The notes below the pieces were generated by a model. It did not search any database, had not been told where the DNA came from, and was given only the letters and a program-made list of their open reading frames with translations. A stretch of DNA of 64,000 nucleotides from Nocardia cyriacigeorgica (GTDB lineage: Bacteria; Actinomycetota; Actinomycetes; Mycobacteriales; Mycobacteriaceae): assembly GCF_010868145.1 (NCBI RefSeq), contig NZ_JAAGUY010000026.1:17464-81463 (forward strand), in the 5' to 3' direction. How positions within the stretch are numbered: the stretch's first letter is position 1; every line of letters starts with the position of its first letter. The translations under genes and the position numbers were made by a program. This document shows, in pieces, positions 42,856 to 50,263 of this stretch.

Positions 42856-43992
42856 ATGACCCTCACCGCGACCCGCGTCTCCGACGTCGGACGCAGCGCA
42901 CCCGCGCGCACCGACGCGCTGGCCCATATCGGCCTGAACTGGTTCGCGATCGTCATGGGCACCGGGATCGTCGCCAATGCCGCGGCCACCTTGCCGATCC
43001 ACGTGCCCGGGCTGCGTGCAGCGGCCACGGCGATGTGGATACTGGCCGCTCTGCTGTTGGTCACACTCGGCGTGGCGTGGGCGGTGCGGGGAGTTCGTCA
43101 CCGCGGGCACGTCCGGGCCGAACGCGATCATCCGATCCTCGCCCACTTCTCCGGTGCGCCGCCGATGGCGCTGCTCACCGTCGGCGCGGGGGCAATGCTG
43201 CTCGGCAAGGATGTCATCGGCGAGACAGCGGCCGTGACGCTGGACTGGATCCTGTGGCCGCTGGGCACCGCCCTTGGCTTGGCGACGGCGTTCGCGGTGC
43301 CGTATCGGATGATCACCCGCACCCCGGCGGGCACCGGGGACGCGGCATTCGGCGGATGGTTGATGCCGGTCGTTCCACCGATGGTCTCGGCGGCCACCGG
43401 AGTATTGCTGCTCCCGCACACCCCGCCCGGCCAAGCGCGCCTGACGTTGCTTGCCTGCTGTGGCGCCATGTTCGGCCTGAGCCTGATCGCCGCTCTGGTC
43501 ACCACGACCATGATCTGGTCCCGGCTGATGCATTTCGGCGCACCGGCCGCAGGTCTGGTGCCCACGCTGTGGATCGTGCTCGGACCGCTCGGTCAGTCGG
43601 TGACCGCGGCCGGCGCGATGGCCGATGCCGCGCCCGCGGTCGTTCCAGCACAGGAGGCGGGCGGGTTAGTTGTCGCCGCGACCGTCTTCGGCATCGCGAC
43701 GTGGGGTTTCGCCATGCTGTGGTTGGCGCTGGCTCTCGCCGTCACCGTGCGAACGATCCGCGCGGGTGCGCTCGGTTTCTCACTGACCTGGTGGGGATTC
43801 ACTTTCCCCCTCGGCACCTGTGTCACCGGCAGCACCGCCCTGTTCCACCACACCGGCGCCGACGTGTTCGCCGTCGCGGCAGTGGCGTTGTACGCACTAC
43901 TGGTCGCTGCCTGGTGGACGGTCGCACCGCGGACGGTGCTCGGAGTGCGCGACCATTCCCTGCTACGACCCGCCGCCCCGACGCCGGCGTGA
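42856..43992 (+). CDS. TDT-family transporter (TehA/Mae1/Ssu1 type)
   Basis: 378-aa membrane protein of the tellurite-resistance/dicarboxylate (TDT) family, with about ten helices. N-terminal LNWFAIVMGTGIVANAAATL is the family signature; GGWLMPVVPPMVSAATGVLL and FTFPLGTCVTGSTALFHHTG are other conserved blocks. Relatives export sulfite or transport malate, or act as SLAC1-type anion channels, so the substrate is an anion. ATG at 42856 has a weak ribosome-binding site; in-frame sequence before it runs through the LysR gene and is not coding. Control by the divergent LysR is likely. Confidence 0.9.
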   Translation: MTLTATRVSDVGRSAPARTDALAHIGLNWFAIVMGTGIVANAAATLPIHVPGLRAAATAMWILAALLLVTLGVAWAVRGVRHRGHVRAERDHPILAHFSGAPPMALLTVGAGAMLLGKDVIGETAAVTLDWILWPLGTALGLATAFAVPYRMITRTPAGTGDAAFGGWLMPVVPPMVSAATGVLLLPHTPPGQARLTLLACCGAMFGLSLIAALVTTTMIWSRLMHFGAPAAGLVPTLWIVLGPLGQSVTAAGAMADAAPAVVPAQEAGGLVVAATVFGIATWGFAMLWLALALAVTVRTIRAGALGFSLTWWGFTFPLGTCVTGSTALFHHTGADVFAVAAVALYALLVAAWWTVAPRTVLGVRDHSLLRPAAPTPA

Positions 43993-44116
43993 TCATCGCC
44001 ACCGGATAACCGCAGCTCACCTGGTGCGCCCTTGGTGAGTGAACGGGCGAACCCCCAGCCTGACCACCATTTCCGTACCCGAACAGTAGATCCACCCCTG
44101 CGGAGCTGGGCAAAAC

Positions 44117-44405
44117 TCCCAATCATGGGAAGTAGGTACGGTGTTTGCAGACGCGAAATCGGACATCTACTATTCAGTTACGTAGATGAAAGCTTGGTCT
44201 GGACGGAAGCCCAGACCGCCAGCGTCACGACGAGTTCGCGCTCGTGCGACACGACACCCCGGGACTACCCCCTCATCAGCCTCGAGGTGTCGTGGCGCGG
44301 CCGGTCTGGACAACCGGCGGCCCCTCAGTCGCGCGGGCGGTCACCGAATTCGCCCGTGGCAAACCATCCCCGGATCGGCGCCGGCACGCCGGTCCGGGGA
44401 TGGTT
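44117..44405. ncRNA. Run of eight consecutive inverted repeats: candidate structured RNA
   Basis: The 580-bp gap between the TDT transporter and the HNH nuclease (43993-44572) has no convincing gene but a dense chain of hairpins: TCCCA/TGGGA (44117-44130), CATCTAC/GTAGATG (44164-44188), GGTCTGG/CCAGACC (44196-44217), ACGAG/CTCGT (44230-44245), CACGACACC/GGTGTCGTG (44250-44294), GCCGGT/ACCGGC (44300-44318), CGGGCG/CGCCCG (44334-44356) and a 13-bp stem (44362-44405). Together they cover most of 290 bases. This could be a free-standing ncRNA or the leader of the nuclease gene; the strand is not determined. It matches no RNA family I know. Confidence 0.4.
44362..44405. terminator. Very stable hairpin between TDT transporter and HNH nuclease genes
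   Basis: AACCATCCCCGGA (44362-44374) pairs perfectly with TCCGGGGATGGTT (44393-44405); inside, CGGCG/CGCCG adds five more pairs around a 6-nt loop. It is among the most stable palindromes in the window. No T-run follows. It may be a terminator or the last element of the structured region. Confidence 0.6.
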
Positions 44406-44572
44406 CACGTGACCACCGGTTGCGATGTGCGTAATCTCATACCTGTCAGTGCCTTCGACAGCACGCGGCACCGGGTAGCTTGACGCCCGGTAATTTTCGG
44501 CGCAGGACAAGGAAGTCAGTTGAGTTTCACCGCACTCCAGATCGGTTCCTCCGTCCGCGCCGAGGTCACGCG

Positions 44573-45349
44573 GTGAACGAACTACTCTCCCGCACATCCG
44601 GCCGGACCCGCACGATCATCGCCGCCGCCGTCTGCCTCATCGCGCTCGCCATCGTTGGCTACGGCTATGTCGACGATATGTTCGCCAAGCGTGGCGCCGG
44701 TTCCGCTGGCGCGGCAACGACTTCCGGGCGTGATGTCAGCGAACTGCTCGGCCGCCTCAGCGTTGCCGCCGAAGGTTCGATGAACGGCTACAGCCGGGAG
44801 AACTTCCCGCACTGGGATTCCAACAAACCCGAACACGGCTTCGGCCCCGAGTTCGCTCAGTACAGCAAATGCACCACCCGCGAGGTGATGATGCTGCGTG
44901 ACGCCACCGGCAAGGTCACTCTCGATGCGAAGACCTGCGACCTGACGGTGGGTGCAGACGGCGGCTGGCGCGACCAGTACGGCTTCACCGACCGTAAGAC
45001 CGGGCAACTAAAGCCGTATAAGTGGATGACCGACCCCGCCTCGGTCGATGCCGAGCACATCGTCCCCCTTGCCGAGGCCTGGCGTTCGGGCGCGGACAAA
45101 CTCGACGAACCCACCCGCCGCCGCATCGCCAACGATGCGGGCAACCTCATCGCCTCCGACCCATCGGCCAACCGCTCCAAGGGGGACCAGGACGCCGCAC
45201 ACTACCTCCCACCGGGCAATTTCCGGTGTGGCTATATCGATCACTACATCAAGATCAAGGTAAAATACGGCCTCACCGCCGACCCCGACGAGCAGAAGGC
45301 CCTCCGCACCGCCGTGGACGACTGTGTCAAGCGAGGAGAATTCCTATAA
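44573..45349 (+). CDS. Membrane-anchored or secreted HNH nuclease (DUF1524/GmrSD C-terminal type)
   Basis: 258 aa. An N-terminal hydrophobic segment (RTIIAAAVCLIALAIVGYGY, about 14-33) is a signal anchor or uncleaved signal. The catalytic domain (about 60-258) carries VDAEHIVPLAEAW (H162) and GNLIASDPSANRSKGDQDAA, the H-N-H pattern of the DUF1524-type nucleases common in actinobacteria. Four Cys (about 100, 122, 219, 251) could form disulfides outside the cell. GTG at 44573 follows GAGGT. The nuclease probably degrades extracellular DNA. A small acidic ORF overlaps its end. Confidence 0.88.
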   Translation: MNELLSRTSGRTRTIIAAAVCLIALAIVGYGYVDDMFAKRGAGSAGAATTSGRDVSELLGRLSVAAEGSMNGYSRENFPHWDSNKPEHGFGPEFAQYSKCTTREVMMLRDATGKVTLDAKTCDLTVGADGGWRDQYGFTDRKTGQLKPYKWMTDPASVDAEHIVPLAEAWRSGADKLDEPTRRRIANDAGNLIASDPSANRSKGDQDAAHYLPPGNFRCGYIDHYIKIKVKYGLTADPDEQKALRTAVDDCVKRGEFL

Positions 45350-45384
45350 GCGACATCATCGAGCTCACCACCGCGGCTGCCGTC

Positions 45385-45609
45385 ATGACCGAAGAGGAAG
45401 GAACGGTATCCGGCGACCTCGATGTCACCGTCGACGCATCCGGTAAGGGCCTGGTCCGCTACCGCGACACCGAAACCTGGTACACCATCGGCAACCTCGA
45501 CGCCGAACCCACCCGCGTCTGGTCCTCGGTCACCCAACTCGTGACCGCGATCGAAGCGGGGATCGGCGCTCGCGACGCCGCGGGCAACACGATCCCGTTC
45601 GAGGCCTGA
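45385..45609 (+). CDS. Small acidic protein downstream of the HNH nuclease
   Basis: 74 aa from ATG 45385, though that ATG has no ribosome-binding site. The frame is open upstream, and a well-placed AGGAG (45334-45338) points to ATA at 45346, which overlaps the nuclease stop as ATAA and would give 87 aa. The protein is acidic (MTEEEGTVSGDLDVTVDASG) with a beta-rich LVRYRDTETWYTIG segment and a short helix at the end. It is not recognised. Its position suggests co-expression with the nuclease; an inhibitor role is only a hypothesis. A strong terminator hairpin follows eight bases after its stop. Confidence 0.6.
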   Translation: MTEEEGTVSGDLDVTVDASGKGLVRYRDTETWYTIGNLDAEPTRVWSSVTQLVTAIEAGIGARDAAGNTIPFEA

Positions 45610-45616
45610 CGCCGAA

Positions 45617-45645
45617 AGGTGGACCGACAGTGTGCCGGTCCACCT
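45617..45645. terminator. Bidirectional terminator-like hairpin
   Basis: Perfect 10-bp stem AGGTGGACCG (45617-45626) / CGGTCCACCT (45636-45645) with a 9-nt loop, centred between the convergent stops at 45609 and 45655. Confidence 0.8.
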
Positions 45646-45654
45646 GAGCGACGA

Positions 45655-46869
45655 TCAGCAGGCCACGCCAACCGCCACGTCGTCCTGAACCGGTGCGTCC
45701 CAATCAATGCGGTAGCGCTGCTCCGCCCCCGATGTCTTCTCCGGGTTCATCACGGTTTTCACCATGATCGGCATGAGCATCCGCATGATCTTGCGGACGA
45801 TCGGGCCGGGGGTTTTGGAGTGGTTGATCTTGGCGGCACGCGCGGCGACGCCTTCCACCCGACTGCGCCGCAGCCTTTCGTAGATGGCGAAAGCGTCGGT
45901 GGCAGTGGGCAGATCCCGCAGGCACCGCGCCAACTGCACGGCGCTCTCGATCGCCAGCGACGCACCCTGACCAGAGCTGTTGGACGGCGCGTGCACGGAA
46001 TCGCCCACCAGCACCATCCGTCCGCGATACCAGTGCGGGACCGGGGGCATGATGTGCAGGGCGCCGGTGATCTGGAGCTGATCCGCGGTGGTGGCGCGGG
46101 CCAGCTGACCACCGGGAGTGTCCTCGGCGTAGGTGTCACGCAGTACCGACAGCCAGTGCTCGGCCGGGATCGCGCGGGCGTCGGTCAGCGACAGGTACTG
46201 CTTGTGCGGCAGGTTCGCACCCCACGCGATCCGCCCCTCGCCCTCGGGCCAGTACAGGTAGTAGGCGCGCTTGCCGAACGCGAAAACCATGGTCTCGGAC
46301 GGGGTGTCGATGGCGGCTTCGGTGAGCGCGCCGAAGCCGAGCATGCCGGTGTACTCCGGTCCCGGTGCATCGGGATCGATCAGTTCACGCACGGTGGAGC
46401 GAATCCCGTCGGCGCCGATCAGCACCTCGGCGGTGGCGGTGCTGCCGTCGGTGAAGTGGGCGGTGACACCGTCGGCGTGCTCGTCGACGGCGACCAGCCG
46501 CTTGTCGTATTCGAACGGCACGCCCGCTTCGATCGCGTGATCATGCAGCTCCCGGTGCAGTGCACTGCGGTCGACCACCTGCAACGGCTCCACATCCGAC
46601 AGCGTCGGCACCGGCAGCCGCTTGCCGCCGACCGACAGATTCATCTTCGGGACGGGCACCGCGACCGCGCGGACACGATCACCGGCACCGACCACGTCGA
46701 GGGCCGCGAGGCCATTGGGTGCCAGCGCCAGCCCGCTGCCGATATTGAATGACGGGCCGGAATAGGCCTCGTAGACGCGGGCTTCGATACCCGCCTTGCG
46801 CAGTGCGGTGGCGGCCACGGGACCTGCGATACCCCCGCCGATGACGAGCGCGGAACGAATGGTGGACAT
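45655..46869 (-). CDS. FAD-dependent monooxygenase (PHBH/aromatic hydroxylase type)
   Basis: 404-aa class A flavoprotein monooxygenase. It has the N-terminal FAD motif ALVIGGGIAGPVAATALRKA, the DG motif VLIGADGIRSTVR and the GD motif RMVLVGDSVHAPSNSSGQGA, so it is a single-component, NAD(P)H-using hydroxylase. ATG at 46869 follows AGGAGTT. It lies 175 bp downstream of a PadR gene on the same strand, which itself follows a DHA2 exporter; all three run leftwards, suggesting enzyme, regulator and exporter for a common toxic compound. The substrate is unknown. Confidence 0.92.
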   Translation of the reverse strand: MSTIRSALVIGGGIAGPVAATALRKAGIEARVYEAYSGPSFNIGSGLALAPNGLAALDVVGAGDRVRAVAVPVPKMNLSVGGKRLPVPTLSDVEPLQVVDRSALHRELHDHAIEAGVPFEYDKRLVAVDEHADGVTAHFTDGSTATAEVLIGADGIRSTVRELIDPDAPGPEYTGMLGFGALTEAAIDTPSETMVFAFGKRAYYLYWPEGEGRIAWGANLPHKQYLSLTDARAIPAEHWLSVLRDTYAEDTPGGQLARATTADQLQITGALHIMPPVPHWYRGRMVLVGDSVHAPSNSSGQGASLAIESAVQLARCLRDLPTATDAFAIYERLRRSRVEGVAARAAKINHSKTPGPIVRKIMRMLMPIMVKTVMNPEKTSGAEQRYRIDWDAPVQDDVAVGVAC

Positions 46870-47044
46870 GAGTAACTCCTGATGGGTCGCGTGTGTATAC
46901 GGCGGACCACCCTGCGAATCACCCACCCGGTTATCCTGTGGTTGCCAAACTCTGGCCGGGTGTGCGTACGCGGGCACGGTCCGAGACGGTTCCCCGAGTT
47001 CGGCGGTGGTGTTGCCGCACCTCCGCCGGACTCGGTCTCGGTAT

Positions 47045-47692
47045 CTATGGGTGTTGCGAGCCCCCCTCCATGAGATCGTCGACGTCCGCCTGGTTCATGC
47101 CTTCGGCGTGCCAGTTGCGCCAGCCGTCGAGGCCGGGGAAGTCCCCGGCCGCCAGCTCGTCGCGGAACGATCGGGTCCAGGTTCGTTCGGCTTCCAGCAT
47201 GGCCATCCCATATTCGGTCTCGACCATGAACAGTCGTGGCAGCGCCCCGGAGGTCGCCTCGAATTCGCCGCGCACGGTGGCGATCTGTTCGTCGAGCGCG
47301 GCCAGCCTGCGGCCGAGGAGTTCGATGACCTCGTCCGGCGGCAACGCCGCGAGAATCGACAATCCCGCAAGATATTGACGCTGTTCGGGCTGCGGTTCGG
47401 CGATCAGTTCGCGGGTCCAGTCGATCAGTTCGGCGCGGCCGGCGTCGGTGATCTGGTAGATCACCCGCTCGGGCCGGGCGCCTGCACGCTCACTGCCGAC
47501 GATCTCCAGAAATCCGGCTGTGGCCATGTTCTGGACGACGGTGTAGAGCGAGCCCCATTTGATGGCCATATCGCGGTCTTTACCGCGGTCGCGCAGCGTG
47601 GAGGCGATCTCGTAGCGGTGCATGGGCCGTTGGACGATCACCGAGAGCACCGCTAGGGCCAGCAGATTGCCGACTTTGCGTTTGGCTGCCAT
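47045..47692 (-). CDS. PadR-family transcriptional regulator
   Basis: 215 aa. The N-terminal PadR winged HTH (about 1-90) reads LLALAVLSVIVQRPMHRYEI, IKWGSLYTVVQNMATAGFLE and RPERVIYQITDAGRAELIDW. The helical C-terminal dimerisation domain (about 105-205) is of the Vir type. ATG at 47692 follows AAGGAGG. It sits between a DHA2 exporter and an FAD monooxygenase, all on the minus strand; PadR proteins often repress such efflux or detoxification genes in response to phenolics or drugs. A dyad just upstream of its start could be its operator. Confidence 0.92.
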   Translation of the reverse strand: MAAKRKVGNLLALAVLSVIVQRPMHRYEIASTLRDRGKDRDMAIKWGSLYTVVQNMATAGFLEIVGSERAGARPERVIYQITDAGRAELIDWTRELIAEPQPEQRQYLAGLSILAALPPDEVIELLGRRLAALDEQIATVRGEFEATSGALPRLFMVETEYGMAMLEAERTWTRSFRDELAAGDFPGLDGWRNWHAEGMNQADVDDLMEGGSQHP

Positions 47693-47704
47693 GCACACCT
47701 CCTT

Positions 47705-47732
47705 ACTCGTCTACGAATATACGTGCACGAGT
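47705..47732. promoter_or_regulatory. Dyad upstream of padR-type gene
   Basis: ACTCGT (47705-47710) and ACGAGT (47727-47732) are separated by 16 mostly AT-rich bases, unusual here, with the palindrome CGTGCACG at 47722-47729 overlapping the right arm. It lies 13-40 bp upstream of the PadR start and suits autoregulation. Confidence 0.45.
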
Positions 47733-47786
47733 ATCGTGCTGGCAAGGGCCGGCCATGGTCGATGCCTCAGCGGTTTCGAGCGACGC

Positions 47787-49823
47787 TCAGCGGACCGGCG
47801 CGAACTCGGATTCGTGCACGCCTTGGTCGAGCAGCTTGGTGGCAATGCTCTCCAGGGCCTGGTCGAGCAGCATCCGATCGGCGGGGTCAGTGCGGTCCCA
47901 GTCGTCGAGCCGGACATCCAGCCAGCGCCGCCAGGCTGCCTTCACCCGGTCGATCTGCGCCTGGCCTGCGGCGGTGACGGTGAGCATCGGCCCGTCTTGC
48001 GCGATATACCCGGCGTCGCGCACCTCGTCGAAGACCGGTGCGATGACCTCGTCGGGCAGCCGGTGCACCCGCGAGATCGCATCGATCGTGGCGTGTCCGC
48101 GAATCCGATTGTGCAGGTAGACCTGTCCGAGCGCCCACGCCTGACCGCGCGTCAGGTCGGTACCCGCGTCGGCGAGGATCACCGGGCCGATCGGGCCTTC
48201 TCGGCGCGCCGAGCGCATGGTCGTGGCAATGGCGCGTTCCAGCAAAACGACTCGGTCGGCCGAATCCGGCACCGAGAATCCCTCGCCGACATCTCCCGCG
48301 TCGGCGCGGGCACTGTCTCGCAGCGGCACTTCCTTCAGGAACAATGCGACAACGACACCGGCCAAGGCAACGGGAACAACCCACAGGAACACGTGATCGA
48401 TAGCCGCCGTGTACGCATCGATGATCGGTGCGGCCAGTTCGGGCGGCAGCATCCGCAACGCCTCCGGATTTGCGGCCACTTCTGGCGGCACCCCCGGCGT
48501 CTGTGCGAGCGCGCCGGCCAGCTCGGGATCGAGTTTGTTGGTGTAGAGCGTGCCGAATACGGCGGTACCGAAGGCGCTGCCGAGGGTGCGGAAGAAGGTG
48601 ACCCCGGAGGTAGCGGTGCCGAGCTGGGCGTAGGGCACGGTGTTCTGCACGACGATCGTCAGCACCTGCATGGCCAAGCCGATACCGAGACCGAGGATCA
48701 GCATGTACAGCGATTCCTGCCAGATGCTGGTGTCGCGACCCATCGTCGACATCAGGAACAGGCCGAGCGCCATCACCGCCGTACCCGAGATCGGGAACCA
48801 TCGATATCGCCCGGTTTTTCCGACGACCTGGCCGGACAGGATCGAGGTGGCGAACAGCCCGACCACCAGTGGCAGTGTGCGCACGCCGGAGGCAGTGGCC
48901 GACACACCGTCGACGTATTGCAGATACGCGGGCAGATAGGTCATCGAGCCGAGCATCGCGAACCCGACGATGAAGCTGAGGATCGAGCACACGGTGTAGA
49001 CCTGGCTGCGGAACAAGTCCATCGGCAGCATCGGTTCTTCGGCCCGCAACTCCACGAAGACGAACGCCGACAACAGCACTGCCGCCGCCACGAACAGCCC
49101 GATGATCTGCACCGAACCCCACGGGTATTCGGTGCCACCCCATTCCAGGCCGAGGATCAGACTCGACACACCGAGCGCGACCAACCCGATGCCCGCATAG
49201 TCGATGATCGGTTTGGCGATCGCCTTGACGTGCGGGATGGTGCGCGCGGCCAACGCGATCATGATGATCGCGAGCGGCACATTGACGTAGAAACACCAGC
49301 GCCAGCTCGCGTTGTCGGTGAACAACCCACCGAGTGTCGGTCCGATGACGGTGGTGACGCCGAATACCGCACCGAGTGCACCCTGATACTTACCGCGCTC
49401 GCGCAGCGGGATGATGTCGGCGATCAATGCCATCGAGGTAACCATCAGCCCACCCGCGCCGACCCCCTGGACGGCGCGGGCGATGATCAGCAGCAGCATT
49501 CCGTTGGCCAGGCCCGCAACCATCGAGCCAACAATGAAGATCAGCGCACTGAGCTGGAAGATCAGCTTGCGCCCGAACAGATCGCCGAGCTTGCCCGCCA
49601 GCGCCGTCGCCACCGCTTCGGCCAACAGGTACGAGGTGACCACCCACGCCATATGCCCGGCCCCACCGAGATCGGCGACGATCGTCGGCAATGCCGTGGA
49701 CACGATGGTCTGATCCAATGCGGCCATCAGCATCCCGAGCATGATGGTGCCGAACACGACATTGGTCTTGGCCCGGCTCATCGGCTCGGGGGCCCGTTCA
49801 GCGACTGCGACCGCACCGCTCAT
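47787..49823 (-). CDS. DHA2-family MFS exporter fused to a C-terminal winged-helix domain
   Basis: 678 aa. The first 510 or so residues are a 14-helix DHA2 drug-H+ antiporter: MLMAALDQTIVSTALPTIVA (motif D1), GKLGDLFGRK (motif A), IIARAVQGVGAGG and VIGPTLGGLFTDNASWRW (motif C). The final 150 residues form a soluble MarR-like winged-helix domain (LTRGQAWALGQVYLHNRIRG, IDAISRVHRLPDEVIAPVFD, DGPMLTVTAAGQAQIDRVKA). Size and layout recall mycobacterial Rv1877 (687 aa). ATG at 49823 has no clear ribosome-binding site. The cytosolic wHTH may regulate transport or bind DNA at the membrane. Lies upstream of the PadR gene. Confidence 0.9.
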   Translation of the reverse strand: MSGAVAVAERAPEPMSRAKTNVVFGTIMLGMLMAALDQTIVSTALPTIVADLGGAGHMAWVVTSYLLAEAVATALAGKLGDLFGRKLIFQLSALIFIVGSMVAGLANGMLLLIIARAVQGVGAGGLMVTSMALIADIIPLRERGKYQGALGAVFGVTTVIGPTLGGLFTDNASWRWCFYVNVPLAIIMIALAARTIPHVKAIAKPIIDYAGIGLVALGVSSLILGLEWGGTEYPWGSVQIIGLFVAAAVLLSAFVFVELRAEEPMLPMDLFRSQVYTVCSILSFIVGFAMLGSMTYLPAYLQYVDGVSATASGVRTLPLVVGLFATSILSGQVVGKTGRYRWFPISGTAVMALGLFLMSTMGRDTSIWQESLYMLILGLGIGLAMQVLTIVVQNTVPYAQLGTATSGVTFFRTLGSAFGTAVFGTLYTNKLDPELAGALAQTPGVPPEVAANPEALRMLPPELAAPIIDAYTAAIDHVFLWVVPVALAGVVVALFLKEVPLRDSARADAGDVGEGFSVPDSADRVVLLERAIATTMRSARREGPIGPVILADAGTDLTRGQAWALGQVYLHNRIRGHATIDAISRVHRLPDEVIAPVFDEVRDAGYIAQDGPMLTVTAAGQAQIDRVKAAWRRWLDVRLDDWDRTDPADRMLLDQALESIATKLLDQGVHESEFAPVR

Positions 49824-50012
49824 CGGCTCAGTATGGGCCGCGGCCCCCTGGGAAGGATCGCAGCGACACGGCAGCGAATACCGGCCCGGCGCATGCCTGA
49901 TGCGCCGTCGGCAGTGACCTGCGATTATGTTGAAACAACGACATTTCGCATCTTTGCTGGCTAGATTCCGTGCTACGCCGAACAGTCGGCGATGAGAAGT
50001 CGGAGGAACACC

Positions 50013-50108
50013 GTGGAATATGTAGGCTCTGTCGCCGGGATCTTGCAGATGATCATCGGCACCATCCTTGCCAACACCGGATCGGGTGGTTCGGGCTCCG
50101 GCTGGTGA
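50013..50108 (+). CDS. 31-aa hydrophobic microprotein
   Basis: GTG at 50013 is preceded by GGAGGAACACC, an excellent ribosome-binding site. The peptide begins VEYVGSVAGILQMIIGTILA, an amphipathic or membrane-active helix, and ends in a Gly/Ser tail with C-terminal Trp (TGSGGSGSGW). There are no charged residues apart from the early Glu. A very strong hairpin terminator starts eight bases after the stop, and a TAGATT -10-like box lies at 49962, so this looks like a complete small transcription unit. The size and character recall the signal-less short porin or membrane peptides of corynebacteria, without sequence identity that I can see. Confidence 0.65.
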   Translation: MEYVGSVAGILQMIIGTILANTGSGGSGSGW

Positions 50109-50115
50109 ACCCCGC

Positions 50116-50146
50116 GGATTCGGCTCGTCATTCACGAGCCGAATCC
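50116..50146. terminator. Strong hairpin terminator after the microprotein gene
   Basis: Perfect 13-bp stem GGATTCGGCTCGT (50116-50128) / ACGAGCCGAATCC (50134-50146) with the 5-nt loop CATTC, followed by CCTT. It lies between the microprotein and the convergent hydrolase gene. Confidence 0.88.
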
Positions 50147-50263
50147 CCTTCCGATTGCCATGCCGCGGACGCCATCCGCGCCTTGGGTCGGTTGAGATGT
50201 CGCGGTCGCGCACACCCAGCCCTGCCATTCGTCGCAGGACCAGGTCGGTGAACGCGTCGCTCG

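Noticed and set aside
44032..44412. 126-aa plus-strand open frame in the 43993-44572 gap
   Set aside because: No ribosome-binding site, no domain, mixed composition, and it runs straight through the long hairpin stems.
44117..45349. Structured RNA plus HNH gene as an IscB/omega-RNA type system
   Set aside because: The nuclease is a 258-aa exported DUF1524-type enzyme without RuvC or bridge-helix segments, so RNA guidance is not supported.
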